Assembly: GCF_010548375.1 (NCBI RefSeq)
Contig: NZ_JAAGLY010000005.1
Coordinates: 552,980-616,979 of the forward strand
From: Streptomyces sp. SID13726
Lineage (GTDB): Bacteria; Actinomycetota; Actinomycetes; Streptomycetales; Streptomycetaceae
DNA: 64,000 bases
Direction of reading: 5' to 3'
Shown here: positions 8,292 through 16,691 of the stretch, in pieces
How the letters are laid out: each line of letters begins with the position of its first letter
Numbering within the stretch: the first letter of the stretch is position 1
The notes under the pieces: generated by a model
The model's input: only the letters and a program-made list of their open reading frames with translations
Databases searched by the model: none
What the model was told of the DNA's origin: nothing
Made by a program: the position numbers and the translations under genes

Positions 8292-9338
8292 GGCGTCGAC
8301 AAGCAGGGCGTCGGTGAGCGGCCCGTCGGCGAGCGGCCCGTCGACGCCGACGGGCTGGATGAGCCAGCCGAAGTCGCCGAGCCCGCCCGGCGCGGTCAGC
8401 TCGGCCGCCTCACCGGCGCGCGCGAGGGCGCGTACGTACTCGGCGGGTTGTGTGGACGCGAGCGCGAGCGGGGGTCGTGCGCCCGCGATTCCCAGGGCGC
8501 GCAGGGCATCGCGCTGGGTCAGCACGCGCCCTCCGGACAGCCCCTGCGCGACGGCGCACGCGTCCAGCGCCACATGGGCCGTGAGATCGCACGACCCGTC
8601 CGGCACCGGCGCCGTCTCCCGCCCCTCCCGGAAGCCGGTCAGCGTCCCGAAGAGGGGGCGCGCGTCCCTGGTGTGCGCGTAGTCGACGGCGACCGCGAGA
8701 CCCCGCTCGACCGTCGCCACGGCCGCCGCCCACGCCTCGTCCCGGGGCAGGCCGATCTCGGCCCGCAGTCCCTCCTCGGCCGGCAGCGGCCACCACCGGC
8801 CCAGCCACTCGGCCTCCGCGCCGGTCACCGGTTCCCCGGGACGCTCGCGGCCGTCCCGTCGTACGAGAACCCGGCGCGGCACGCCCGAGGGGTCCGTCTC
8901 GGCGACCTCGACGGGGACGTTGTCCAGCCACTCGTTGGCGAACAGCAGCCCGGTGACGCCCGTCGGGGGCTCGGGCAGCCACTCGATCCGGTGAGCGAGG
9001 TCAGCGGGGCGGTCGGCGATCTCGACGGCGTGCACGCGGGTGCGTGCGGCCACCTCGGCGGGCAGGGCCGCGAGGACTCCGGTGGCCAGCTCGCCGCGCC
9101 CCGCGGCCATGTCCACGAAGTCGAGCCGCGCGGGACGGCCCAGCGCCTCGTCGACCCGGCACAGCAGCCGGGCCACGGCCGCCGCGAAGAGCGGCGAGGC
9201 GTGCACGGACGTACGGAAGTGTCCGACGGGGCCCTCCGGCCTGCGGTAGAAGCCCTCCGGCCCGTACAGGGCGGCCTCCGCCGCGGCCCGCCAGCCCGTC
9301 CACTCGCCCCTCGGCCCGTCCGCCGTCCCATCGGTCAC
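8256..9338 (-). CDS. SAM-dependent methyltransferase, MidA/NDUFAF7 family (Methyltransf_28)
   Basis: A 360-residue protein of the PF02636 family, which in mitochondria (NDUFAF7/MidA) methylates an arginine of the complex I 49-kDa subunit. Visible parts are an N-terminal YGPEGFYRRPEGPVGHFRTS block, the SAM motif VDMAAGRGELATGVL (about 74-88), the family-specific FANEWLDNVPVEVAE stretch (post-I/II), and AVDYAHTRDARP. The GTG start at 9338 follows a TAGCCT hexamer by six bases, suggesting a leaderless mRNA. It converges on, and overlaps, nuoD2, whose product carries the candidate target arginine. Substrate assignment is inference. Confidence 0.85.
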   Translation of the reverse strand: MTDGTADGPRGEWTGWRAAAEAALYGPEGFYRRPEGPVGHFRTSVHASPLFAAAVARLLCRVDEALGRPARLDFVDMAAGRGELATGVLAALPAEVAARTRVHAVEIADRPADLAHRIEWLPEPPTGVTGLLFANEWLDNVPVEVAETDPSGVPRRVLVRRDGRERPGEPVTGAEAEWLGRWWPLPAEEGLRAEIGLPRDEAWAAAVATVERGLAVAVDYAHTRDARPLFGTLTGFREGRETAPVPDGSCDLTAHVALDACAVAQGLSGGRVLTQRDALRALGIAGARPPLALASTQPAEYVRALARAGEAAELTAPGGLGDFGWLIQPVGVDGPLADGPLTDALLVDALLVDVPDHEEQ

Positions 9339-9456
9339 GCGGTCAGGCTAAGCGCACAGAGGAACGGAACCTCCACCTTGGGGAGTACGCGCGGGCGGTA
9401 CGGATCGGCCCTCCGGTTGACCCCTGCACACATCACGCTTCCCTACGCTGGGTTAC

Positions 9457-10659
9457 GTGCAGCGCCTCTACGACTTCCTCCGCAGGCACCCGACAGGTGT
9501 CGACGCCTTCTGGGCCGTCTTCCTGTTCGGGGTCTCGCTCGCGAGCGAATCCGCCCGGCAGGAGTCCCGGGGCACCGAGTCCCCGCTGGTGATCGTTCCG
9601 GTCATCCTGTTGTTGTGCCTGGTCATCGCGTTGCGGCGGCGGTTGCCGGAGGAGATGCTGCTGCTGGCCATCGGGCTCGGGGTGGTGCAGCTCGCGCTGG
9701 ACATGGAGACCACCAGTGCCGACTTCGCCTTCCTGGTGATCGTCTACACCGTGGCCGCGACGGGCGCCCGCTGGGCCTCCAGACTGGCGCTGACCGTCGG
9801 TCTGTGCGCGGCTCCGGTGGCGCAGATGAGGTGGTGGAACGAGAACACCAACGGCCTCGGCAACGTCGCCCTCATGATCTTCCAGACCGTGCCCTTCGCC
9901 CTGGCCTGGGTGCTCGGCGACTCGATCCGCACCCGGCGCGCCTACTTCGCGCAGCTGGAGGAGCGCAACGCCCGACTGGAGAAGGAGCGCGAGGCGCAGG
10001 CCAAGGTCGCCGTCGCCGCCGAGCGCGCCCGGATCGCCCGCGAGCTGCACGACGTCGTCGCGCACAACGTCTCCGTGATGGTCGTCCAGGCCGACGGCGC
10101 CGCCTATGTGCTCGACGCGGCGCCCGACCAGGCCAAGAAGGCCCTGGAGACCATCTCCTCCACCGGTCGCCAGGCCCTCGCCGAGATGCGCCGCCTGCTG
10201 GGCGTGCTGCGCACCGGCGAGCACCAGGAGGGCGGCGAGTACGTCCCGCAGCCGGACGTCGAGCAGATCGAGGACCTGGTCGAGCAGTGCCGCGGCTCCG
10301 GGCTCCCCGTCGACTTCAAGGTCGAGGGCACCCCGCGCCCGCTGCCCAGCGGCGTCGAGCTGACGGCGTACCGCATCGTGCAGGAGGCGCTCACCAACAC
10401 CCGCAAGCACGGCGGGCCGAACGCGGGCGCGAGCGTGCGCCTGGTCTACTTCGACGACGGGCTCGGCCTGCTCGTCGAGGACGACGGCAAGGGCGCCCCG
10501 CACGAGCTGTACGAGGAGGGCGGCGCCGACGGCGCGGGCCACGGACTGATCGGCATGCGCGAGCGGGTCGGCATGGTCGGCGGCACCCTGGACGCGGGCC
10601 CCCGCCCCGGCGGAGGATTCCGCATCAGTGCTCTGCTGCCGCTCAAACCAGCGCATTGA
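9457..10659 (+). CDS. two-component sensor histidine kinase (NarL/DesK type, HisKA_3)
   Basis: A 400-residue membrane sensor. Four to five hydrophobic segments fill residues 17-155. A short coiled stretch (AYFAQLEERNARLEKEREAQ) leads to the HisKA_3 dimerisation box AERARIARELHDVVAHNVSV, with the phosphorylated His at 198. The HATPase region carries RIVQEALTNTRKH (N box), EDDGKG and GHGLIGMRERV. The next gene is its response regulator, 82 bases downstream on the same strand. GTG start, preceded by TACGCT seven bases upstream. The stimulus is unknown; no extracytoplasmic sensor domain of size is present, so it may sense through its membrane part. Confidence 0.93.
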   Translation: MQRLYDFLRRHPTGVDAFWAVFLFGVSLASESARQESRGTESPLVIVPVILLLCLVIALRRRLPEEMLLLAIGLGVVQLALDMETTSADFAFLVIVYTVAATGARWASRLALTVGLCAAPVAQMRWWNENTNGLGNVALMIFQTVPFALAWVLGDSIRTRRAYFAQLEERNARLEKEREAQAKVAVAAERARIARELHDVVAHNVSVMVVQADGAAYVLDAAPDQAKKALETISSTGRQALAEMRRLLGVLRTGEHQEGGEYVPQPDVEQIEDLVEQCRGSGLPVDFKVEGTPRPLPSGVELTAYRIVQEALTNTRKHGGPNAGASVRLVYFDDGLGLLVEDDGKGAPHELYEEGGADGAGHGLIGMRERVGMVGGTLDAGPRPGGGFRISALLPLKPAH

Positions 10660-10741
10660 CGCCGACGCACGCCCCCTGTTGACACCTGTCACGCCCCCTG
10701 ATCACTACGCCTGACGACCCCGAGGAAACGGAAGAGACCCG

Positions 10742-11416
10742 ATGACGATCCGCGTGATGCTCGTCGACGACCAGGTGCTGCTGCGCACCGGGTTCCGGAT
10801 GGTGCTCGCCGCCCAGCCGGACATGGAGGTCGTCGCGGAGGCGGGGGACGGCGTGGAGGCCCTCCAGGTGCTGCGCGCGACAGAGGTCGACGTGGTGCTG
10901 ATGGACGTCCGCATGCCCAAGCTCGACGGCGTGGAGACCACCCGGCGGATCTGCGCCGACCCGAACCCGCCGAAGGTGCTGATCCTGACCACCTTCGACC
11001 TCGACGAGTACGCCTTCTCCGGGCTGAAGGCGGGCGCCTCCGGCTTCATGCTCAAGGACGTGCCGCCCGGCGAGCTGCTCGCCGCGATCCGCTCCGTGCA
11101 CAGCGGTGACGCCGTCGTCGCCCCCTCCACGACCCGTCGGCTGCTCGACCGGTTCGCGCCGATGCTGCCCAGCACCGGCAAGGAGCCCCAGCACAAGGAG
11201 CTGGAGCGGCTCACCGACCGTGAGCGCGAGGTCATGGTGCTGGTCGCCCAGGGGCTGTCCAACGGAGAGATCGCGGCCCGGCTCGTGCTGTCCGAGGCGA
11301 CCGTGAAGACCCATGTGGGCCGCATCCTGACCAAGCTGGGCCTCAGGGACCGGGTGCAGGTGGTGGTCCTCGCCTACGAGACCGGGCTGGTGCGCGCGGG
11401 AGGCGGGCAGGGCTGA
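10742..11416 (+). CDS. response regulator, NarL/LuxR family
   Basis: A 224-residue regulator with an N-terminal receiver domain (phospho-acceptor Asp55 in VVLMDVRMPK; acidic pocket Asp9/Asp10; Lys in FMLKDVPPGE) and a C-terminal GerE-type helix-turn-helix (LTDREREVMVLVAQGLSNGEIAARLVLSEATVKTHV, quoted here in shortened sense: LTDREREV to VKTHVGRILTKL). A strong ribosome site, GAGGAAACGGAAGAG, precedes the ATG. It is cotranscribed with the sensor kinase upstream. Target genes cannot be told from sequence; the pair probably also controls itself. Confidence 0.93.
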   Translation: MTIRVMLVDDQVLLRTGFRMVLAAQPDMEVVAEAGDGVEALQVLRATEVDVVLMDVRMPKLDGVETTRRICADPNPPKVLILTTFDLDEYAFSGLKAGASGFMLKDVPPGELLAAIRSVHSGDAVVAPSTTRRLLDRFAPMLPSTGKEPQHKELERLTDREREVMVLVAQGLSNGEIAARLVLSEATVKTHVGRILTKLGLRDRVQVVVLAYETGLVRAGGGQG

Positions 11417-11471
11417 GCCCGGGCACGGGCCGTGTGACGTGCGCGTAACCCCTTCCCACTAGGGTCTGCGC

Positions 11472-12104
11472 ATGCTCCTGTGGATCAACGGCCCTTTCGG
11501 GGGCGGCAAGACACAGACCGCCTACGAACTCGGGCGCCGCCTGCCCGGCAGCGTGGTCTGCGACCCCGAGCACGCCGGATTCGGGCTGCGCCGCATGATG
11601 CCGCCCGCGCTGCGCGGGAACTTCCAGGACCTGACGGCCTGGCGGCAGGGTGTCGTCGAGGTCCTGGACCTCGCCCTCACCCGGCAGGACGGTGTGGTGA
11701 TCGTGCCCATGACGGTCACGGACTCCGGCTACTTCGCGGAGACCGTGGGCCGGCTTCGGGAACTCGGCCATGACGTACGGCACTTCACCCTCCTCGCCGA
11801 GCGCGAGACCGTGCTGCGGCGGCTTCGGGAGCGCGGCTTCGGGCACCTCCTCCAGTACGTGACCGGGAAGAACTCCGGCCTGGGCAGGGAGACCTGGGCG
11901 GTGGCGCAGCTCGACCACTGCCTGGAGCGGCTGCGCGAGGACGAGTTCGCCGAGCATCTGTGGACCGACCACTCCACCGTGCCGAAGACCGCCGACCGGA
12001 TCGCCGTCCTGGCCGGACTGACGCTCAGGCCGAACGACGAGGGCGCGATGCGGACCCGGCTGCGGCAGATACGGATCGGGGTGCGGCACATTCGGTTCGA
12101 CTGA
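11472..12104 (+). CDS. tmrB: TmrB-like P-loop ATPase (tunicamycin-resistance family)
   Basis: A 210-residue P-loop protein that looks like Bacillus TmrB throughout: N-terminal MLLWINGPFGGGKTQTAYEL (Walker A at 8-15), DPEHAGFGLR, WRQGVVEVL, VIVPMTVTDSGYF, LGHDVRHFTLLA, and the C-terminal IRIGVRHIRFD. TmrB binds tunicamycin and ATP and confers resistance when overproduced. Tunicamycin is itself a Streptomyces product, so self-protection against nucleoside antibiotics from neighbours is plausible. No biosynthetic genes are nearby. A TAGGGT hexamer lies six bases before the ATG, so the mRNA may be leaderless. The actual ligand in this organism is not known. Confidence 0.8.
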   Translation: MLLWINGPFGGGKTQTAYELGRRLPGSVVCDPEHAGFGLRRMMPPALRGNFQDLTAWRQGVVEVLDLALTRQDGVVIVPMTVTDSGYFAETVGRLRELGHDVRHFTLLAERETVLRRLRERGFGHLLQYVTGKNSGLGRETWAVAQLDHCLERLREDEFAEHLWTDHSTVPKTADRIAVLAGLTLRPNDEGAMRTRLRQIRIGVRHIRFD

Positions 12105-12202
12105 GCCGGTGTCGGGGCTGGGGCGGGGGTTGGGGCGGGCGTGGAGCTGGTGCCGGTGCTGGTGCTGGTGCTGGAGCCGTGGCCCTCGCCGAGCGCGCCG
12201 GC

Positions 12203-13306
12203 TCAGCGCAGGATGCCCTCCAGGAAGTCGCTGCCGAGCCGGGCCAGGACCGCCAGGTCCAGCTGGTGCTGGACGTACCGGCCGCGCCGGCGTGTGGTGA
12301 TCAGGTCCGCCTTCTTCAGGACGCTCAGGTGCCGGGATATCTCCGGTGCCGTCATGCCGAGCGCCTGCGCAAGCTCGCTCGTGGTGTAGGAGCTGCGGGC
12401 CAGATAGCGGGCCAGCCGCATCCGCACCGGGTGGGACAGGGCGGTCATCCGCAGGGCGAGCTGCTCGACGGAGGGCGGTGCGGCGAGCTCGGGGGAGCCG
12501 ACCGGGTAGTGCAGGGTCGGCTGCCAGCCCGGCCGGTACAGGACGGACAGGTGGGGCCAGCCGAAGCTGGTGGGGATCAGCAGGAGGGCGCCGTCCCTCG
12601 TGGCCGTACGGCCCACGCTCAGCTTGTCGACCGTGATCCGCGTGCCCGACTCGTCCAGCGTGACCGCCGGGGACACCGCGGCCAGCGCCTCGGCCAGGCC
12701 CTTGTGGCGCAGGAGGTCGGCCTTGTGGCGGGCGTCCGCGGTGAGCTGGTGGCGCAGCCGGGACCAGGCCTCCGCGAAGAACGCCTCGTCGCAGTCGCGC
12801 AGGAACTGCCGCAGCCAGGCGCGGATTCTCGGCGGGTCCGTCAGCACCAGCTCGCTGAAGCGCGCCTGCCGAGGTCCCCGCGCGGCGGCCAGCTCCAGCG
12901 CGCGGCGGCGCTGCGCGGGGTCGGCGAGGGTGCCGGGTCCCTCGCCGTAGGACGGCATCGGGCAGCTGAACTCCAGCGCCGCGTCCACGAACTGCTCGTC
13001 CGTCAGCTTGTCCAGCAGGTCCAGCTCCTCGGCGAGCGTGGCCCCGGGCAGGGCGCCGCCCGGGATGCCCGCGTACGGCAGGAACAGGTCCGAGAACGTC
13101 GTCCGCCACAGGAAGTCCGCGTCGCACATCCGGTCGGCCAGATGCGGGTCGAGCCGGGCCGTGACACCGGTCACCCAGCCCTGGAGCCCCGGATGATGTC
13201 CCGGTTCGGACAGCGCGTGCAGCGCCATGCCGAGCTCGGCCAGGGGAGAGGGCACGACGGCCACCCTCTCCGGCCGCAGCCCCGCGATGTCGATCAGCAC
13301 GCTCAT
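12203..13306 (-). CDS. ArsR-type winged-helix regulator with large N-terminal domain (DUF5937-like)
   Basis: A 367-residue regulator. Residues 1-270 form an unknown alpha/beta domain (MSVLIDIAGLRPERVAVVPSP onward). The C-terminal ~90 residues are an ArsR-type HTH: MTALSHPVRMRLARYLARSS, then TTSELAQALGMTAPEISRHLSVLKK and a basic wing RRRGRYVQHQLD. No paired cysteines of a metal-sensing ArsR are evident, so it is probably a ligand- or protein-responsive member. Start ATG 13306 follows GAGGAC; a longer in-frame start at 13357 is possible. A perfect 10-bp inverted repeat sits 39 bases upstream of the start and is a likely autoregulatory operator. Confidence 0.85.
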   Translation of the reverse strand: MSVLIDIAGLRPERVAVVPSPLAELGMALHALSEPGHHPGLQGWVTGVTARLDPHLADRMCDADFLWRTTFSDLFLPYAGIPGGALPGATLAEELDLLDKLTDEQFVDAALEFSCPMPSYGEGPGTLADPAQRRRALELAAARGPRQARFSELVLTDPPRIRAWLRQFLRDCDEAFFAEAWSRLRHQLTADARHKADLLRHKGLAEALAAVSPAVTLDESGTRITVDKLSVGRTATRDGALLLIPTSFGWPHLSVLYRPGWQPTLHYPVGSPELAAPPSVEQLALRMTALSHPVRMRLARYLARSSYTTSELAQALGMTAPEISRHLSVLKKADLITTRRRGRYVQHQLDLAVLARLGSDFLEGILR

Positions 13307-13344
13307 GTCCTCATGGTGCACCCCGGCACTGACAACGCGGCCCC

Positions 13345-13367
13345 CGATTGACGGCACCCGTCAATCG
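13345..13367. promoter_or_regulatory. inverted repeat, candidate ArsR-family operator
   Basis: Perfect 10-bp inverted repeat CGATTGACGG / CCGTCAATCG separated by three bases, located between the regulator gene start (13306) and the end of the next gene upstream (13390). ArsR-family proteins usually bind such symmetric TTGAC...GTCAA elements. The left arm read on the minus strand contains TTGACG, a possible -35. Binding is inferred from position and symmetry only; it could also act as a weak terminator for the aldolase gene. Confidence 0.5.
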
Positions 13368-13389
13368 AGGGCCCCGGCCCAGGCTCTGA

Positions 13390-14580
13390 TCAGCCGGACA
13401 GGCCCTGCCCGGTCGCGTCCTTCAGCCGTACGACGAAGTCGGCGACGGCCGCCTTCACGTCCTCGGCCGTCCACTCCAGGCCGGCGGCGCGCACGGGCAC
13501 CTCGGTGACGGCCAGGCCGGGCCCGCCGCGGTCCCACGGGACGGCGAACAGGAACGTCCCCGTCTCCTCCGCCTGCCGCACCGCCGTCTCCATCAGCACC
13601 TCGGCGTCGTACGGCAGCCAGACCTGGAACTCGTGGGTGTGCGGCTCCTCGGGGTGCACGCGCGCCCACGCCAGGCCCGCCTCGGCGAACCCCTCGCGCA
13701 GCGCGGCGGCGACCACGCGCGCGTGGCGGACGTACTCCGGCAGCCGGGGCAGCTCCCGCTCCAGGCCGATCAGGGCCGACAGCGCGGTGGGGAACTGCTG
13801 GAAGACCATGCCGCCGTACCGGTGCCGCCAGGTCTTCGCCTCGTCCACCAGGGTCCTGGGGCCGGCGAGCGCGGCGCCGCCGAAGCCGTCGAGGGACTTG
13901 TAGAACGACACGTAGACGCTGTCCGCGAGGGCCGCGATCTCGTTCAGCGGGCGGCCGAAGTGGAGGGTCGTCTCCCACAGGCGCGCGCCGTCGAAGTGCA
14001 CCACCGCGTCGCGCTCGCGCGCCGCCTCCACGACCTCGGTGAGTTCCTCCCAGGTGGGCAGCACGAAACCGGCGTCCCTGAGGGGCAGTTCCAGCATCAG
14101 CGCACCGAAGGGCTCGTCGAAGTCGCGGATCTCGGCGGCGGTGGGCAGCCGCGGCTCGCCCGTCACCCGGAGCGTGCGCAATCCGCTGACCTGGCTGAAC
14201 GCGCCGCGCTCCCACAGCTCGGGGTGGGCCAGCGCGTGCAGGGCGACCGTGGGGCTGCCGGTGCGGCCCGCCCAGCAGCGCAGGGCCACCTGCTGGGCCA
14301 TCGTGCCGGTCGGGAAGAACGCGGCGGCCTCGGTGCCCAGCAGCCCGGCGACGCGCTCCTCCAGGGCGGCCACCACGCCGTCGCCGTACATGTCCGTCGG
14401 CTCGTCCAGGTCGTACACCTCGGGCGCCGCCTCCGCGAGGGCCGCGAGGCGTTCCCGGATCGTGCCGCTGAATCCGCCGCGGGACAGGGTGCGCCGCGCC
14501 TCCCGCAGGGCGGTCCGCCGCCGCTCGCGCAACCGCTCCCGTGCCGACAGCTCTTCGCCCTGCTCCGCCGTATCGCTCAT
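13390..14580 (-). CDS. threonine aldolase-like PLP enzyme (beta-eliminating lyase family)
   Basis: A 396-residue fold-type I PLP enzyme of the low-specificity threonine aldolase group. Features in order: a basic N-terminal extension (~35 residues), MYGDGVVAALEERVAGLLG, FFPTGTMAQQVALR (cofactor phosphate region), HFDGARLWE (the Asp that pairs with the PLP pyridine nitrogen), and SVYVSFYKSLDGFGGAAL, where the Lys should hold PLP. The C-terminal part is the small domain. It would cleave L-threonine or L-allo-threonine to glycine and acetaldehyde, or act on a related beta-hydroxy amino acid. It ends 83 bases before the ArsR-type gene on the same strand. Substrate is uncertain. Confidence 0.85.
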   Translation of the reverse strand: MSDTAEQGEELSARERLRERRRTALREARRTLSRGGFSGTIRERLAALAEAAPEVYDLDEPTDMYGDGVVAALEERVAGLLGTEAAAFFPTGTMAQQVALRCWAGRTGSPTVALHALAHPELWERGAFSQVSGLRTLRVTGEPRLPTAAEIRDFDEPFGALMLELPLRDAGFVLPTWEELTEVVEAARERDAVVHFDGARLWETTLHFGRPLNEIAALADSVYVSFYKSLDGFGGAALAGPRTLVDEAKTWRHRYGGMVFQQFPTALSALIGLERELPRLPEYVRHARVVAAALREGFAEAGLAWARVHPEEPHTHEFQVWLPYDAEVLMETAVRQAEETGTFLFAVPWDRGGPGLAVTEVPVRAAGLEWTAEDVKAAVADFVVRLKDATGQGLSG

Positions 14581-14754
14581 GCCCCGGATCATCCCCCGCG
14601 CCACTCGCCGCGGGCACCCGGATTTCGCCGCGCCGGCGGTCCCCGGCCGCCCACAGCCTGTGGACAACCGGACGCCTCCGGAACCGATCGCGTTAACATG
14701 ACGAGAAATCGTCCGGTACCCAGATGCGGACTGGAACGGGAAGGCCGCCGTCGC

Positions 14755-15702
14755 GTGAGTACAGCCCCACAGCAAGACACCAAGGACCGCCCCGCGCGGC
14801 TCACCGTCGGCGTGGTCGGCGCCGGCCGGGTGGGCCCCGCGCTCGCCGCGTCCCTCCAGCTCGCCGGGCACCGTCCGGTGGCCGTCTCCGGGGTCTCCGA
14901 GGCCTCCCGGCGGCGGGCCGCGCTGCTGCTCCCCGACGTCCCGCTCGTCAGCCCCGCGGACGTCCTCCAGAGCGCCGACCTGGTGCTCCTGACCGTCCCC
15001 GACGACACCCTGCCCGGCCTGGTCGAGGGCCTCGCCGAGACCGGGGCCGTGCGGCCGGGGCAGCTGCTCGTGCACACCTCCGGGCGGTACGGCGCCCGGG
15101 TGCTGGACCCCGCCCTGCGCGCGGGCGCGCTGCCGCTGGCCCTGCACCCCGCGATGACCTTCACCGGCACCCCCGTGGACGTCCAGCGCCTCGCGGGCTG
15201 CTCCTTCGGCGTCACCGCCCCCGAAGAGCTGCGGCTGGCCGCCGAGGCCCTCGTCATCGAGATGGGCGGCGAGCCCGAGTGGATCGACGAGGAGAAGCGC
15301 CCGCTGTACCACGCGGCCCTCGCCCTCGGCGCGAACCACCTGGTCACCCTGGTCGCCCAGGCCATGGAGCTGCTGCGCTCGGCCGGCGTCGAGGCCCCCG
15401 ACCGGATGCTCGGCCCGCTGCTGGGCGCCGCCCTCGACAACGCCCTGCGCTCCGGCGACGCGGCCCTCACCGGCCCGGTCGCGCGCGGGGACGCGGGCAC
15501 GGTCGCCGCGCACGTCACGGAGTTGCGCAAGCACGCCCCGCAGACCGTCTCCGGCTATCTGGCGATGGCCCGCGCGACCGCCGACCGCGCGCTCGCCCAC
15601 GGCCTGCTGAAGCCGGAGCTCGCGGAGGACCTCCTCGGGGTACTCGCCACCGGGACCAACGGCTCCGACGGCAACCACAGCTCCGAGGGAGATGCCCGAT
15701 GA
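14755..15702 (+). CDS. Rossmann-fold dehydrogenase-like protein (DUF2520), first gene of pan/nad operon
   Basis: A 315-residue protein. The N-terminal Rossmann domain shows VGVVGAGRVGPALAASL (NAD(P)-binding Gly-rich loop at about 19-32), and there is a C-terminal helical DUF2520 domain (EWIDEEKRPLYHAALALGANHLVTLV). The family resembles 6-phosphogluconate or ketopantoate reductase-type enzymes. Because its TGA overlaps the panC ATG (ATGA), it is translationally coupled to pantothenate synthesis. A ketopantoate reductase (PanE-like) role is therefore attractive but unproven. GTG start at 14755 after GGGAAGG. Confidence 0.82.
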   Translation: MSTAPQQDTKDRPARLTVGVVGAGRVGPALAASLQLAGHRPVAVSGVSEASRRRAALLLPDVPLVSPADVLQSADLVLLTVPDDTLPGLVEGLAETGAVRPGQLLVHTSGRYGARVLDPALRAGALPLALHPAMTFTGTPVDVQRLAGCSFGVTAPEELRLAAEALVIEMGGEPEWIDEEKRPLYHAALALGANHLVTLVAQAMELLRSAGVEAPDRMLGPLLGAALDNALRSGDAALTGPVARGDAGTVAAHVTELRKHAPQTVSGYLAMARATADRALAHGLLKPELAEDLLGVLATGTNGSDGNHSSEGDAR

Positions 15703-16691
15703 GTGCCACGCTCCTGCGCACCGCCGACGAACTGCGCGCACGCACGCGTGCGGGCCGCCGGGCCGTCGTGATGACCATGGGCGCCCTCCACGACGGCCAC
15801 GCCACCCTCGTCCGCACCGCGCGCGAGATCGCCGGACCGGACGGCGAGGTCGTCGTCACCGTCTTCGTGAACCCCCTCCAGTTCGGCGCGGGCGAGGACC
15901 TCGACCGCTATCCGCGCACCCTGGAGGCCGACCTCAAGATCGCCGAGGACGCCGGCGCGGACGTCGTCTTCGCGCCCTCCGTCGACGAGGTCTACCCGGG
16001 CGGCGAACCCCAGGTGCGCGTCAGCGCGGGCCCGATGGGGGAGCGGCTGGAGGGTGCCGTGCGCCCCGGCCACTTCGACGGCATGCTCACCGTCGTCGCC
16101 AAGCTGCTCCACCTCACCCGCCCCGACATCGCCCTCTACGGCCAGAAGGACGCCCAGCAGCTCGCGCTGATCCGCCGCATGGTGCGCGACCTGAACTTCG
16201 GCGTCGAGATCGTCGGCGTGCCCACCGTCCGTGAGGACGACGGCCTGGCCATGTCCAGCCGCAACCGCTACCTCAAGCCGCAGGAGCGGCGCACCGCGCT
16301 CGCGCTGTCCCGCGCGCTCTTCGCGGGCCGGGACCGCCACGCGGCCCAGGAGGCGCTGCGCGCGCGGGCCCGTGAAGTGCCCGCCACGCACGCGCGTGCC
16401 GAGGCCCTCAGCGCCCTCGGCGAGTCCCGCGCCGCCGCCGACACCCACGCGGTCGCCAAAGCGTCCCCGGGCGGCCCCACCCCCGTCCGCGCGGCGGCCC
16501 GGCTGATGCTGGACGACGCCGCCCGCCAGGACCCGCCGCTCGCCCTGGACTACCTCGCGCTCGTCGACCCGTCCGACTTCACGGAGATCGACGACGACTT
16601 CACCGGCGAGGCCGTCCTCGCCGTCGCCGCCCGGGTGGGGACGACCCGGCTGATCGACAACATCCCCCTGACCTTCGGAGCCGCCTCGTGA
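15699..16691 (+). CDS. panC: pantothenate synthetase
   Basis: Joins pantoate and beta-alanine using ATP (vitamin B5, CoA precursor). 330 residues. The class I synthetase-type motif is at MGALHDGH (27-34), then FVNPLQF, DRYPRTLEAD, FAPSVDEVYP, LYGQKDAQQ (active-site Gln/Lys/Asp) and the KMSKS-like MSSRNRYL. Slightly longer than usual because of an Ala/Pro-rich insertion around 240-260. It overlaps the genes on both sides (ATGA with the DUF2520 gene, GTGA with nadB). This gives a four- to five-gene CoA/NAD cofactor operon. Confidence 0.96.
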   Translation: MSATLLRTADELRARTRAGRRAVVMTMGALHDGHATLVRTAREIAGPDGEVVVTVFVNPLQFGAGEDLDRYPRTLEADLKIAEDAGADVVFAPSVDEVYPGGEPQVRVSAGPMGERLEGAVRPGHFDGMLTVVAKLLHLTRPDIALYGQKDAQQLALIRRMVRDLNFGVEIVGVPTVREDDGLAMSSRNRYLKPQERRTALALSRALFAGRDRHAAQEALRARAREVPATHARAEALSALGESRAAADTHAVAKASPGGPTPVRAAARLMLDDAARQDPPLALDYLALVDPSDFTEIDDDFTGEAVLAVAARVGTTRLIDNIPLTFGAAS

